Shown piece by piece: positions 8,852-17,121 of a stretch of DNA of 64,000 nucleotides. The notes beneath the pieces are model-generated. The model saw nothing but the letters and a program-made list of their open reading frames with translations. It did not search any database and had not been told where the DNA came from. The position numbers were made by a program, and so were the translations under genes. Positions within the stretch are counted from its first letter, which is position 1. Every line of letters begins with the position of its first letter. The DNA is from Candidatus Eisenbacteria bacterium (GTDB lineage Bacteria > Eisenbacteria > RBG-16-71-46 > JACRLI01): assembly GCA_016235265.1 (NCBI GenBank), contig JACRLI010000023.1:113820-177819 (forward strand), written 5' to 3'.

Positions 8852-10110
8852 GCCACCACAAGGCCGCGGGCCTCCCGCTGACGCTTCCCAAGGACACCCC
8901 GCGCGGGCTGTCCGCGATCCTGCTGCTGATGGTGGCGGCCGGCGCGGCCATGTTCGCCTTCGAGCTCACGCGCGACCCGGCGCGCGCATGGCGGGCCTAC
9001 TTCGTGGCGGTGATGTTCTTCTACGGCATCTCGATCGCGGGCGTGGTGTGGTCGGCGGTCACGCGCCTGTCCAACGGGCGCTTCGCCGCCCCGGTGGTGC
9101 GCATCATGGAGGGCCTGGGCGCCTTCCAGCCGGCGGGCTACCTGCTGTTCCTGGCCTTCCTGTTCCTCGGCGCGCGCCACGTGTACCCCTGGATCCACGA
9201 GGAGTACAAGCCCGCGCCGCACTGGCTGAATCTCGAAAGCGTGCAGCTGCGCCAGGGCCTGGTGATGCTGGCCGTGACCCTGTTCAACCTGGCCTTCATG
9301 CGCCTGGCGCTGAGGCCCGACATGGCGGTGCTGCAGTCCAAGGTCCCCGGGAAGCTCCGCGGCCTCTACCGCGGCTGGGCGCGCGGGTTCGGCGGATCGG
9401 ACGTCGAGGTGGAGCGCAACCGCCTCACCCTGATGCGCCTCTCGCCGATGGTGGTGATCTTCTACGCCATCTCCATGACGCTGCTCTCCGTGGACCTGGT
9501 GATGTCCATGGAGCCCGAGTGGGTGAGCACGCTCTTCCCGGGCATCGGGTTCATCGGCACGTTCCTGGGCGCGATCTGCGTCACCGCGGTGATCACCTCG
9601 GTGGTCCGCTTCAAGTGGAAGCTGGAGGAGACCATCACTCCCCGGACCATGCACTCCGTGGGGCTGCTGGTGTTCGCGTTCTGCACCTTCTGGATGAGCA
9701 TGCACTGGGCCGAGTACCTGACCATCTGGTACGCCAAGCTGCCCGAGGAGACCGGCTGGATGCAGGCCCGCCTGGGTGCGGAGTCGCCGTGGCTGCCGGT
9801 TTCGATCGCCTCGGTGGTGTGCGTGTGGCTGGTGCCGTTCGTGTCCATGATGACCAAGGCCGCCAAGTCCAACCCGAAGAGCCTGTCGTTCTTCGCCTGC
9901 CTGATGCTGACGGGCCTGTGGCTGGAGCGCCTGGTGTTCATCGCGCCGGCGCCCGAGGCCTCCCCGGAGCACGTCACGCTGGGCTTCGTGGAGGTGCTCG
10001 TGGCGGGCGGGGTGCTGGGGCTGTTCTCGCTGTGTTACCTGTGGTTCGTCTCGGTGTTCCCGCCGCTGCCGGCCGTGGACCCCTACGGCCCGGGGAGCGA
10101 CACCCACTAG
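8848..10110 (+). CDS. actF: Alternative complex III subunit F, NrfD-like membrane protein
   Basis: 420 residues with about ten hydrophobic helices (for example AILLLMVAAGAAMFAFEL, GYLLFLAFLFLGARHVYPW, MVVIFYAISMTLLSVDLVM). A second NrfD-related subunit at the end of the operon is the expected ActF. In known complexes it pairs with ActC and may provide a proton channel. The act operon ends here. No cytochrome oxidase genes follow, unlike many act loci where caa3 oxidase genes are adjacent, so the electron acceptor must be encoded elsewhere or be a soluble cytochrome. Confidence 0.92.
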   Translation: MSHHKAAGLPLTLPKDTPRGLSAILLLMVAAGAAMFAFELTRDPARAWRAYFVAVMFFYGISIAGVVWSAVTRLSNGRFAAPVVRIMEGLGAFQPAGYLLFLAFLFLGARHVYPWIHEEYKPAPHWLNLESVQLRQGLVMLAVTLFNLAFMRLALRPDMAVLQSKVPGKLRGLYRGWARGFGGSDVEVERNRLTLMRLSPMVVIFYAISMTLLSVDLVMSMEPEWVSTLFPGIGFIGTFLGAICVTAVITSVVRFKWKLEETITPRTMHSVGLLVFAFCTFWMSMHWAEYLTIWYAKLPEETGWMQARLGAESPWLPVSIASVVCVWLVPFVSMMTKAAKSNPKSLSFFACLMLTGLWLERLVFIAPAPEASPEHVTLGFVEVLVAGGVLGLFSLCYLWFVSVFPPLPAVDPYGPGSDTH

Positions 10111-10154
10111 CCGGGGGGACATCCTGGCAACCGGGCCGGGGGCGACCCGATCCC

Positions 10155-10200
10155 GCAACAGCAAGGCCCGCCGTCGCTGGACGGCGGGCCTTGCTGTTGC
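10155..10200 (+). terminator. Perfect 21-bp inverted repeat after actF
   Basis: Arms 10155-10175 and 10180-10200 are exact reverse complements with a 4-base loop (gctg). The stem is GC-rich in the middle and ends in caacagc/gctgttg. There is no T run after it, so it is not a classical intrinsic terminator on either strand, but it is the only strong structure between actF and the convergent small gene at 10249. It probably ends or stabilises transcripts from both sides. Confidence 0.65.
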
Positions 10201-10248
10201 GAACCGGATGTCGGATTTCCGGGTCAGATCCGGGGTGCCCGCGCCGGG

Positions 10249-10416
10249 CTAGTGCAGGTGGCCGGTGAACCAGCGCTGCATGGACGGGCCGTACTTCGCG
10301 AAGAAGCTGGGCAGCGCCCATGCCAGGTACGCGAACCACACGAACTCGGCCAGTGTCGGCCAGCCGAACCTGCGAGTCCCCGCGGGCGTGACCGCGCCCG
10401 TCCCGCTTCCTTCCAT
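10249..10416 (-). CDS. Small single-helix membrane protein, unknown
   Basis: 55 residues with one hydrophobic helix (LAEFVWFAYLAWALPSFF) followed by a basic/aromatic tail ending RWFTGHLH. I recognise no family. It is supported as a gene by ATG at 10416 with GGAGGG four bases upstream and by the helix, which is unlikely to arise by chance in this composition. It faces the act operon tail to tail. A longer reading to 10470 lacks a ribosome-binding site. Function unknown; a small subunit of a respiratory complex is only a guess. Confidence 0.45.
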   Translation of the reverse strand: MEGSGTGAVTPAGTRRFGWPTLAEFVWFAYLAWALPSFFAKYGPSMQRWFTGHLH

Positions 10417-10508
10417 GGATCCCTCCGCGCCCCGTCCCGGGGCAGGGAAACGCTGCGACCCAAGATGCAAGTGAAGCTCCCGCGCGCACTCTACCGCGCG
10501 CCGGGGCG

Positions 10509-10562
10509 GGATTCAAGAAAATGTGGTCCCGGATTCAAGAATTTCCCGTGCGGGGGTATGAT
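10509..10562 (+). promoter_or_regulatory. Candidate promoter of the M16 gene with two direct repeats
   Basis: A -35-like TTCAAG (10534-10539) and -10 TATGAT (10557-10562) are spaced by 17 bases, about 130 bp before the M16 protease start. The 11-mer ggattcaagaa occurs twice, at 10509-10519 and 10531-10541, exactly 22 bp apart (two helical turns), and the second copy covers the -35. That layout is typical of an activator or repressor binding as a direct-repeat dimer. This is sequence pattern only. Confidence 0.45.
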
Positions 10563-10693
10563 GCGGGGGTTCCCTGCCGTCCCCGAGGACCCGCTCCCGA
10601 CGTCTTGGAGGCCTGTCCGGGGGGGCCGTCCGCCCCTGCGGCGGCCCGGTCATCCCGGCCTGCTTCCCGCTGATGCTCTCCCAGGAGGCTTTC

Positions 10694-13510
10694 ATGCGCA
10701 GGTTGCTCCCGATCGCGTTCCTGGCGCTCCTCGCGGCGCCGCTTTCCATCCCCGCCCCGGCCCGCGCGGCCCTGCCCGCGAACGTGGAGCGGGTCGCCCG
10801 GAAGGGGCCGGTCACCGAGTACCGGCTGCGTTCCAACGGCATGCCCATCCTGCTCGTTCCCCGGCACAATGCACCGGTGGCCACCTTCATGGTGGTCTAC
10901 CACGTGGGGTCGCGAAACGAGTTCCCCGGCTGCACCGGCAGCGCGCACCTGCTCGAGCACATGCTGTTCAACAAGAGCACCGAGCACTTCTGGAAGGCCG
11001 GCGGGCACAAGACCATCCAGGTGGCCCTGCGCGAGGTGGGGGTGGACTTCTCCAGCACCAACATGACCACCTGGAACGACCGCATGAACGGTTACTCCAC
11101 GGTGCCCTCCGACCGGCTGGAACTGGCCATGCAGGTCGAGGCCGACCGGATGCAGACGGCGAAGATCCTGGACTCCGAGCGCCAGCCCGAGATGTCCGTG
11201 GTGCGCAATGAGTACGAAATCGGCGAGAACAGCCCGGGCGAGGCGCTGTCCAAGGCGGTGGTAGGCGCGGCCATCGTGGCGCACCCGTACCACTGGGACA
11301 CCATCGGGTACCGCTCGGACATCGAGGGCGTGTCCACCGAGCAGCTCCGCGCCCATTACCGGAACTACTTCTGGCCCGACAACTCCTCCGCCATCCTGGT
11401 GGGGGACTTCGAGCCCGACGCCGCGCTGGCCATGTTCGACCGGTACTTCGGGAAGATGCCCAAGGCGCCCGCGCCCATCCCGAAGGTGATCACGGTGGAG
11501 CCCGAGCAGGAGGGGGAGCGCCGCGTCACGGTGTCCCGGCCGGGCAACGTGGGCTACGTGATCCTGGCCTATCCGCGGCCCGGCACCCTGGACGCCGACT
11601 GGCACGCCCTGGATGTCCTTGCCACCATCCTGGGCAGCGGGCGCAACGCGCGGCTCTACCAGGCCCTGGTGGAGACCGGGCTGGCCAACGAGGTGGACTG
11701 CCGCAACTACGCCCTGCGCGATCCCTACCTGGTCATGCCCTACGCCGAGCTGGCCCCGGGAGCCGGCCACGCGAAGACCGAGGCCGCGATCCTCGCGGCG
11801 CTGGACTCGGTGCGGGTATCCGGGGTCTCCCAAGCCGAGGTGGACCGGGCGGTGCGCGGCATCGAGGTGGGGCTGGCCTCCAGCCGGGACGGCGTCTACG
11901 GCATGGCCGCCGGCCTGGGGGAGGCGGTTGCCTCCGCCAACTGGCAGTGGTTCGTGGACTACCTGGACGTGGTCCGCAAGGTCACCCCGGCCGACGTGCA
12001 GCGCGTGGCGCGCAAGTACCTGGTTCCCGGTCACCTGACCGCGGGCTGGTTCGTGCCGAAGCAGGGCGAGCCCTTGAAGACCGGTGCGCTGGAGGGCGGC
12101 ACCCCCGGCGCCAGGCCGCAGGAGCCCGCGCAGTCAGGCGCCGCGGAGGGTGGCTCTCCCGGTCCGTGGGGCATGCTGATGCTGCCGGAGGTGTCGGTGG
12201 GCAGCTCGGTGGGGGGCACCGTTTCCACGCCCCCGGGCTTCGCCGGGCGCACGGTGCGCCGGGCGTGGCCGCGCAGGCTGGTGCTGGACGTGCTGCCGAA
12301 CCCGGGGGCGCCCACGGTGGCCATCTCCGGGCTGCTGCGGGCCGGCTCCATCCTGGCGCCGGCGGACAAGCCCGAGCTGGCGGCCGTCACCGCCGGGATG
12401 CTCTCTCGCGGCACAGCCACCCGCTCCAAGCTCGACCTGGCGGGCCAGCTCGAGAGCCTGGGCGCCTCGATGGGGTTCACCGCCGGCGTGTACGACCTCA
12501 ACTTCGACGCCTACGGCATGTCCCGCGACCTGCCCGTCCTGCTGGACCTGCTCGCCGACCAGCTGCTGCACCCCTCGTTCCCCGAGGAGGAGCTGCGGAA
12601 GCTGAAGCTGCAGCGCCGCGGACAGCTCCTGAGCCAGGCGGAGAACACCGGCGCGCGCGCGCAGGAGACCCTGTTCCAGGTGGTCTTCCCCGACGGCCAT
12701 CCGCTGCGGCCCACGGGCGTGCTGGACCGTGCGTCCTCGGTGGAGAAGCTCACCGCGGCCGACGTGCGCGACTTCTACACCTCGCGGTATCGCGGCGGGA
12801 GCCTGGTGCTTACCGTGGTGGGCGACGTGGACGCAGCGGCGGTGGTGAAGCTGGTGGAGGAGAAGTTTGCGGGCCTGGTGGAGGGTGAGCCGCCCGTGCT
12901 CGACCTGCCGCGCGCCCAGCCGGGCCCGCCCCAGCGCCGGGCGGTCACCATGCGCGGCAAGGCCAACATGGACCTGCTGCTCGGGATGTACGGGGGAGTG
13001 CGGCGCCTGGACCCCGACTACTACCCCTGCATCCTCGCCAACGCGGTGTTCGGCCTGGACGCGCTCACCTCGCGCACCGGGAGGCGCATCCGCGACACCG
13101 AGGGGCTCACCTACAACCTGTACTCCCGCTTCTTCGGCGCCGACCTGCTGGAGGGCACGTGGGGCCTGGACATCGCCGTGGCGCCACAGAACCTGGACAA
13201 GGCGATGGCCTCGGCCAGGGACGAGCTGGCGAAGTTCTGCCGCGACGGCGTCACCCAGGCCGAGCTGGACGCCCAGAAGAGCTTCTATGCGGGCAACTTC
13301 AAGGTGCGCCTGGCCACCAACACCGGAGTGGCGCAACAGCTGGCCTACGCGGAGAAGTTCGGGTTCGGGCCCGGCTACCTCGACCGCTATCCCGGGGAGA
13401 TCCAGGCGGTGACGCTGGCGCAGGTGAACGAGGCCATCCGGAGGCACTTCGACCCGGCGAAGGTGAGTGTCATCGTGGCCGGTGACCTGGACAGCCTGCC
13501 GGTGGAATAG
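10694..13510 (+). CDS. Secreted M16 (pitrilysin-like) zinc protease, fused two-half form
   Basis: 938 residues. A signal peptide (RRLLPIAFLALLAAPLSIPA) is followed by an active M16 half with the inverted zinc motif HLLEH at 85-89. The second half (from about 530) repeats the fold (ISGLLRAGSILAPADKPEL, RGTATRSKLDL) without HxxEH. Such N-active/C-inactive fusions form the clam-shell chamber of M16 peptidases. The exported form suggests degradation of peptides in the periplasm. The start at ATG 10694 has AGGAGG five bases upstream; an earlier ATG at 10673 lacks one. It is followed by a hybrid sensor kinase 44 bp downstream, possibly co-transcribed. Confidence 0.9.
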   Translation: MRRLLPIAFLALLAAPLSIPAPARAALPANVERVARKGPVTEYRLRSNGMPILLVPRHNAPVATFMVVYHVGSRNEFPGCTGSAHLLEHMLFNKSTEHFWKAGGHKTIQVALREVGVDFSSTNMTTWNDRMNGYSTVPSDRLELAMQVEADRMQTAKILDSERQPEMSVVRNEYEIGENSPGEALSKAVVGAAIVAHPYHWDTIGYRSDIEGVSTEQLRAHYRNYFWPDNSSAILVGDFEPDAALAMFDRYFGKMPKAPAPIPKVITVEPEQEGERRVTVSRPGNVGYVILAYPRPGTLDADWHALDVLATILGSGRNARLYQALVETGLANEVDCRNYALRDPYLVMPYAELAPGAGHAKTEAAILAALDSVRVSGVSQAEVDRAVRGIEVGLASSRDGVYGMAAGLGEAVASANWQWFVDYLDVVRKVTPADVQRVARKYLVPGHLTAGWFVPKQGEPLKTGALEGGTPGARPQEPAQSGAAEGGSPGPWGMLMLPEVSVGSSVGGTVSTPPGFAGRTVRRAWPRRLVLDVLPNPGAPTVAISGLLRAGSILAPADKPELAAVTAGMLSRGTATRSKLDLAGQLESLGASMGFTAGVYDLNFDAYGMSRDLPVLLDLLADQLLHPSFPEEELRKLKLQRRGQLLSQAENTGARAQETLFQVVFPDGHPLRPTGVLDRASSVEKLTAADVRDFYTSRYRGGSLVLTVVGDVDAAAVVKLVEEKFAGLVEGEPPVLDLPRAQPGPPQRRAVTMRGKANMDLLLGMYGGVRRLDPDYYPCILANAVFGLDALTSRTGRRIRDTEGLTYNLYSRFFGADLLEGTWGLDIAVAPQNLDKAMASARDELAKFCRDGVTQAELDAQKSFYAGNFKVRLATNTGVAQQLAYAEKFGFGPGYLDRYPGEIQAVTLAQVNEAIRRHFDPAKVSVIVAGDLDSLPVE

Positions 13511-13554
13511 CCGCCGGTCCGCTCCGCGAGGCTCGATTCACAGGAGGCCGCACC

Positions 13555-15531
13555 GTGAGGAAGCCGCGCAAGACGCGCGCCCAGCTCGAGCAGGAGCTGC
13601 ACGACGCCCGCCGCGAGAGCGAGGCGCGTTACCGGCAGCTGCTGGAAAACGTGAACATCGGGATCAGCGTATCCACGCTGGACGGCCGGCTGCTCCACGT
13701 GAACCGCGAGATCCTGCGCATGGCGGGCTTCGACGACCTCGAGGAGTTCCTCCGCGTGCCGGCCGAGGAGCGCTACGCCGATCCCCAGGATCGCCTGGAT
13801 CTGTTGCGGGAGGTGCGCGAAAAGGGCGCGGTCCGGGACCGCGAGATGCGCTCCGTTCGCAAGGACGGCTCCATCTACTGGATCTCCATGAACGCGGTGA
13901 TGCTGCCGGCCGGCGATGGCTCCCCCGGGCTCTTCCTCACCTCCATGCTGGACATCACCGAGCGCCGGCGCACCGAGGAGGCGCTGCGCGAGAGCGAGGC
14001 CGTTTTCCGGGCCATCTTCGAGCAGGCCGCCGTCGGCGTGGCCCTGCTCGAGACGAACACCGGCAGGTTCGTGCTCGTGAACCAGCGTTTCGCCGACATC
14101 GTGGGCCGCACCCCGGCCTCGATGGTGGGCACCGACTTCATGTCCATCACCCATCCGGACGACCTTCCCCCGGACGTGGACCGCATGGAGGAGCTGCGCC
14201 AGGGACGCATCCGGAACTTCTCGATGGAGAAGCGCTACCTGCGCCCGGACGGCGCCGTGGTGTGGGCCAACCTGACCGTCTCGCCCATGTGGGCGCCCGG
14301 GGAGACCCCGCGGCAGCACATCGCGGTGGTGGAGGACATCGGCGAGCGCAAGCGGGCGGAGAAGGAGCACGAGCGGCTGCAGGCGCAGCTGCTGCAGGCG
14401 CAGAAGATGGAGGTGGTGGGAAGGCTCGCGGGGGGCGTGGCCCACGACTTCAACAACATGCTGGGCGTGATCCTGGGCCACGTGGAGCTGGTGCTGGACC
14501 AGGCAGGCTCCGCGCACCCCATGCGCGCGGACATCGAGCAGATCCACAGGGCTTCGCTGCGCTCAGCCGGGCTCACGCGACAACTCCTGGCGTTCGCGAG
14601 GAAGCAGCCGGTGGCCCCGCGGGTGCTGGACCTCAACGACACCCTCTCCGGCATGTTCGGCATGCTCCGGCGCCTCATCGGCGAGCATGTCCGCCTGGAC
14701 TGGGTCCCGGGGGTGGACCTGTGGCGGGTCCGGATGGACCCGGCGCAGCTCGACCAGGTGCTGGCCAACCTGTGCGTGAACGCCCGCGATGCGATCGGCG
14801 CTGGCCCGGGGCGCGTGACCATCGAGACGCGCAATGCCACGTTGGACGAGGCCTGGTGCGCCGAGCACCGCGGGGCCGCCCCCGGCGACTACGCGGTGCT
14901 GACCGTGAGCGACGACGGCTGCGGGATGGACGCGGACACGCTGGACCACATCTTCGAACCGTTCTACACCACCAAGGGGGTGGGCGAGGGCACCGGGCTG
15001 GGGCTGGCAACGGTCTACGGCGTGGTGAACCAGAACGGCGGGTTCATCCAGGCCTCCAGCGAGCCGGGCAAGGGCACCCGCTTCGAGATCTTCCTGCCCC
15101 GGCATGCCGGGGATGCCGAGGAGACCGTGCCCGCCCAGGTCACCTCGGCCGGCCAGGGGATCGGCAGGACGGTCCTGCTGGTCGAGGACGAGCCCGCCAT
15201 TCTGGCCATGAGCCGCGCGATGCTGGAACGGCTGGGCTACACCGTGCTGGCCGCGGGCACCGGGGAGGATGCGATCCGGCAGGCGGCCTCCCACGCCGGG
15301 GACATCCACCTGCTGCTGACCGACGTGATCATGCCGGGGATGAACGGCCGCGACCTGGCGGCGCGGATCACCGGGCTGCAGCCGGGGCTGGCCTGCCTGT
15401 TCATGTCGGGCTATCCCGCCGACGTGATCGTGCACGGCAGCGAGTTGGACGCCGGCCTGCACTTCATCCAGAAGCCGTTCTCGCTGCGGGAGTTGGCGGA
15501 AAAGTGCCGGGAGGCGCTGGGGGCGGGGTAG
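13555..15531 (+). CDS. Cytosolic hybrid histidine kinase (PAS-PAS-HisKA-HATPase-REC)
   Basis: 658 residues with no transmembrane segment. An N-terminal coiled coil precedes two PAS domains (about 28-150 and 155-280, each followed by a PAC-like RRTEEALRESE or GERKRAEKEHE linker). The HisKA phospho-acceptor is His297 in GGVAHDFNNMLG. HATPase boxes are N (NLCVNARDAI), G1 (SDDGCGMD) and G2 (GEGTGLGLATVYG). The C-terminal receiver has Asp590 in LLLTDVIMPG and the conserved Lys in QKPFSLREL. It starts with GTG 13555 behind CAGGAGG. The VAHDFNN type of H-box is common in soluble sensor kinases. The signal is unknown. No separate response regulator gene follows, so output must go to a distant partner. 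Confidence 0.92.
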   Translation: MRKPRKTRAQLEQELHDARRESEARYRQLLENVNIGISVSTLDGRLLHVNREILRMAGFDDLEEFLRVPAEERYADPQDRLDLLREVREKGAVRDREMRSVRKDGSIYWISMNAVMLPAGDGSPGLFLTSMLDITERRRTEEALRESEAVFRAIFEQAAVGVALLETNTGRFVLVNQRFADIVGRTPASMVGTDFMSITHPDDLPPDVDRMEELRQGRIRNFSMEKRYLRPDGAVVWANLTVSPMWAPGETPRQHIAVVEDIGERKRAEKEHERLQAQLLQAQKMEVVGRLAGGVAHDFNNMLGVILGHVELVLDQAGSAHPMRADIEQIHRASLRSAGLTRQLLAFARKQPVAPRVLDLNDTLSGMFGMLRRLIGEHVRLDWVPGVDLWRVRMDPAQLDQVLANLCVNARDAIGAGPGRVTIETRNATLDEAWCAEHRGAAPGDYAVLTVSDDGCGMDADTLDHIFEPFYTTKGVGEGTGLGLATVYGVVNQNGGFIQASSEPGKGTRFEIFLPRHAGDAEETVPAQVTSAGQGIGRTVLLVEDEPAILAMSRAMLERLGYTVLAAGTGEDAIRQAASHAGDIHLLLTDVIMPGMNGRDLAARITGLQPGLACLFMSGYPADVIVHGSELDAGLHFIQKPFSLRELAEKCREALGAG

Positions 15532-15566
15532 GCCGGGGAGGTGGTCCGGATGGCCCCCGTGCGGAT

Positions 15567-15600
15567 TTGACTATCTTTCCCCCCGCATCCGGGATATAGT
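15567..15600 (+). promoter_or_regulatory. Weak promoter-like pair upstream of the csp leader
   Basis: TTGACT (15567-15572) and TATAGT (15595-15600) lie before the terminator at 15647. The 22-base spacing is too long for a standard sigma-70 promoter, so either only the -10 is used or another sigma factor acts. If active it would make a short RNA of about 70 bases ending at the terminator, or the csp mRNA by read-through. Confidence 0.3.
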
Positions 15601-15646
15601 CCCCTTGTCTTCGGTTGCCAGTGGATGTGCCGTCACCGTTCAATCT

Positions 15647-15674
15647 CCGCCAGAGACTACTCTGGCGGTTTTTT
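15647..15674 (+). terminator. Intrinsic terminator in the csp 5' region
   Basis: Stem ccgccaga/tctggcgg (15647-15654 and 15661-15668), 6-base loop, followed at once by six T (15669-15674). This is a canonical rho-independent terminator. It lies 116 bp after the histidine kinase and 114 bp before the cold-shock gene. It could end the kinase transcript, or act as an attenuator or the end of a small RNA if transcription starts near 15600. Confidence 0.85.
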
Positions 15675-15752
15675 GTTGGCCGGCCAGCCCGGGGCAATCG
15701 GAGCACCGGTCATGCAGACCGGACGCTGCCGCGGCGTGATGCGTGGCAAGAG

Positions 15753-15768
15753 CGGGTCTTCGGACCCG
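15753..15768 (+). promoter_or_regulatory. UUCG-tetraloop hairpin just upstream of the csp ribosome-binding site
   Basis: cgggtc-ttcg-gacccg forms a 6-bp stem with the exceptionally stable UUCG loop and ends 8 bases before the AGGAG of the cold-shock gene. Cold-shock mRNAs often carry structured leaders. This hairpin may set access to the ribosome-binding site or protect the mRNA 5' region. The function is inferred from position. Confidence 0.5.
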
Positions 15769-15787
15769 GATACCTCAGGAGTTGCAA

Positions 15788-15991
15788 GTGGCAAGTGGCA
15801 CCGTGAAGTGGTTCAACGAGGCAAAGGGCTTTGGCTTCATCACCCAGTCGAACGGCGGCGAGGACGTATTCGTCCATTTCTCCGCCATCTCGGGCGAGGG
15901 CTTCAAGACGCTCGCTGAGGGTGACGCGCTCGAGTTCGACGTGACGCAGGGTCCCAAGGGCCTGCAGGCGGCGAACGTCCGCAAGGCCTAG
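15788..15991 (+). CDS. Cold-shock domain protein (CspA family)
   Basis: 67 residues, full CSD length. It shows RNP1 (KGFGFI at about 15) and RNP2 (DVFVHF at about 29), and the typical start [17 protein letters not shown]. It binds single-stranded RNA/DNA and melts mRNA structure at low temperature or during growth transitions. The start is GTG 15788 with AGGAG six bases upstream; an upstream reading from 15743 is not supported. The long structured 5' region is described separately. Confidence 0.95.
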   Translation: MASGTVKWFNEAKGFGFITQSNGGEDVFVHFSAISGEGFKTLAEGDALEFDVTQGPKGLQAANVRKA

Positions 15992-16026
15992 CCGGCCGAA
16001 CGACACAGTCCGGCTTCCCGCCGCAC

Positions 16027-16530
16027 CTACCCGCGCGTCAGCTCCTGGATCACCCGGCCGTGCTGCGGGAATGCCGACTGTAGTTCCTCCCGACTCCCCA
16101 GCTCCCAGTCCTGGTACTCGAAGCCCGGGGAGACGGCGCAGCCCGTGAGGGCGTAGGAATCCGTGTCCTCCAGGCGGGCCGCGTACCACCACCCGGCGCG
16201 GATCGCCACCTGGGGCGTCTCACCCCGCCCGGCGTCGCTGCCCAGCGTGAAGCTGCGCAGCCGCCCGGCGGGGTCGATGGCGACCAGGAGCACCGCGCCA
16301 CCCGCATGAAAGTGCCACACCTCGTCGGAAAGCAGGCGGTGGAAGGCGGAGAAATCGGTCCCCTCCAGCAGGAAATAGATGGACGTCGCGAGGGAACGCA
16401 TCGGGCTGCCCGGCGGGGCGCCCGGGATCTCCAGGCGTGCCGGGGAACGGTAGGTCTCGCGGAACCACCCCCCCTCGGGGTGGCGCTCCAGGCGCAGGTG
16501 TTCGATCCAGCGGGCGGCGTCGGCGTGCAT
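16027..16530 (-). CDS. Cupin-fold protein, DUF985 family
   Basis: 167 residues. HPEGGWFRETYRS near residue 17 and SIYFLL...FSAFHRLLSDEVWHFHAGG near 50-80 are hallmarks of DUF985, a single-domain cupin close to the YML079-type beta barrel. The HFH and the downstream Glu/His could bind a metal or sugar ligand, but the reaction is not established for the family. It is cytosolic, with no signal. The upstream region on this strand is occupied by the tandem repeat at 16545, so the promoter must lie within or across those repeats. Confidence 0.85.
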   Translation of the reverse strand: MHADAARWIEHLRLERHPEGGWFRETYRSPARLEIPGAPPGSPMRSLATSIYFLLEGTDFSAFHRLLSDEVWHFHAGGAVLLVAIDPAGRLRSFTLGSDAGRGETPQVAIRAGWWYAARLEDTDSYALTGCAVSPGFEYQDWELGSREELQSAFPQHGRVIQELTRG

Positions 16531-16544
16531 GAGATCTCAGTGTA

Positions 16545-16687
16545 AGGCAGGCTCTCATGCCTGCCGGGAGTGCGGGTCAGGCTCTCATGCCTGCCGGGAG
16601 TGCGGGTCAGGCTCTCATGCCTGCCGGGAGTGCGGATCAGGCTCCCATGCCTGCCGGAAGCGCAGGTCAGGCATTCTTGCCTGACCT
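16545..16687. repeat. 30-bp tandem palindromic repeat, about 4.5 copies, decaying rightward
   Basis: Unit of 30 bases (four copies at 16561-16590, 16591-16620, 16621-16650, 16651-16680, plus a partial first copy from about 16546). Copies 1 and 2 are identical; later ones diverge. Each unit holds an inverted repeat of the form caggc-N6-gcctg, so the array can form four or five hairpins in series. The last one (aggtcaggc 16664-16672 / gcctgacct 16679-16687) is a perfect 9-bp stem touching the osmC stop codon and could serve as its terminator. This resembles REP-like elements rather than CRISPR: there are no spacers and no cas genes. Confidence 0.85.
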
Positions 16688-17108
16688 ACTTCTTCTCGCC
16701 GTTCACGGTGATGGACCAGCTTAGCGCCATCCCCTTGCGCAGCGTGTGGCTCACGGAGCAGTACTTATCCTGCGAAAGTTCGACCGCCCGCTGCAGCGAT
16801 TCCAGCGGCAGGTCCTGCCCTTCGAACTGATACTCGAGGTGCGCCGCCAGGAACGCCCTCGGGGCCTCCTCCTGCAGCTCGGCCTCGATGACCACGCGGA
16901 ACGACGCCGGGCTCACGCGCATCTTGCGCAGGATGGACACCACGTCCATCCCGGTGCAGCCGCCCAGCGCGTGGAGCACCAGCTCCTTGGGCGTGGCGGC
17001 GGCGTCGGAGCCGCCCGCCTCGGCCTTGGTGTCCATCAGCACGCCGTGCCCGGTCTCGCCGATCCCGGTGAAGCTCATGCCGTGGTTGAAGCGCACTTCG
17101 CATCTCAT
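16686..17108 (-). CDS. OsmC/Ohr-family peroxiredoxin-like protein
   Basis: 140 residues. It has the two conserved cysteines, one in ALGGCTGMDVVSILRKM (about 51) and one in QDKYCSVSHTLRKG (about 118), and the family's beta-alpha layout. OsmC proteins reduce organic hydroperoxides with a thiol pair; the YhfA-like branch is less well characterised. The start is ATG 17108 with GGAGG six bases upstream. The stop lies in the last palindrome of the repeat array. It probably handles oxidative stress in the cytosol. Confidence 0.88.
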   Translation of the reverse strand: MRCEVRFNHGMSFTGIGETGHGVLMDTKAEAGGSDAAATPKELVLHALGGCTGMDVVSILRKMRVSPASFRVVIEAELQEEAPRAFLAAHLEYQFEGQDLPLESLQRAVELSQDKYCSVSHTLRKGMALSWSITVNGEKK

Positions 17109-17121
17109 CCCACACCTCCCT

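Noticed and set aside
15567-15600. Standard sigma-70 promoter
   Set aside because: The 22-base spacer is outside the usual 16-18; kept only as a weak candidate.
16545-16687. 30-bp repeats as a CRISPR array
   Set aside because: Repeats are directly adjacent with no spacers, are palindromic, and no cas genes are present.
16570-16830. Repetitive small protein VRLSCLPGVRVRLSCLPG
   Set aside because: It is the translation of the 30-bp DNA repeats read into the antisense of osmC.
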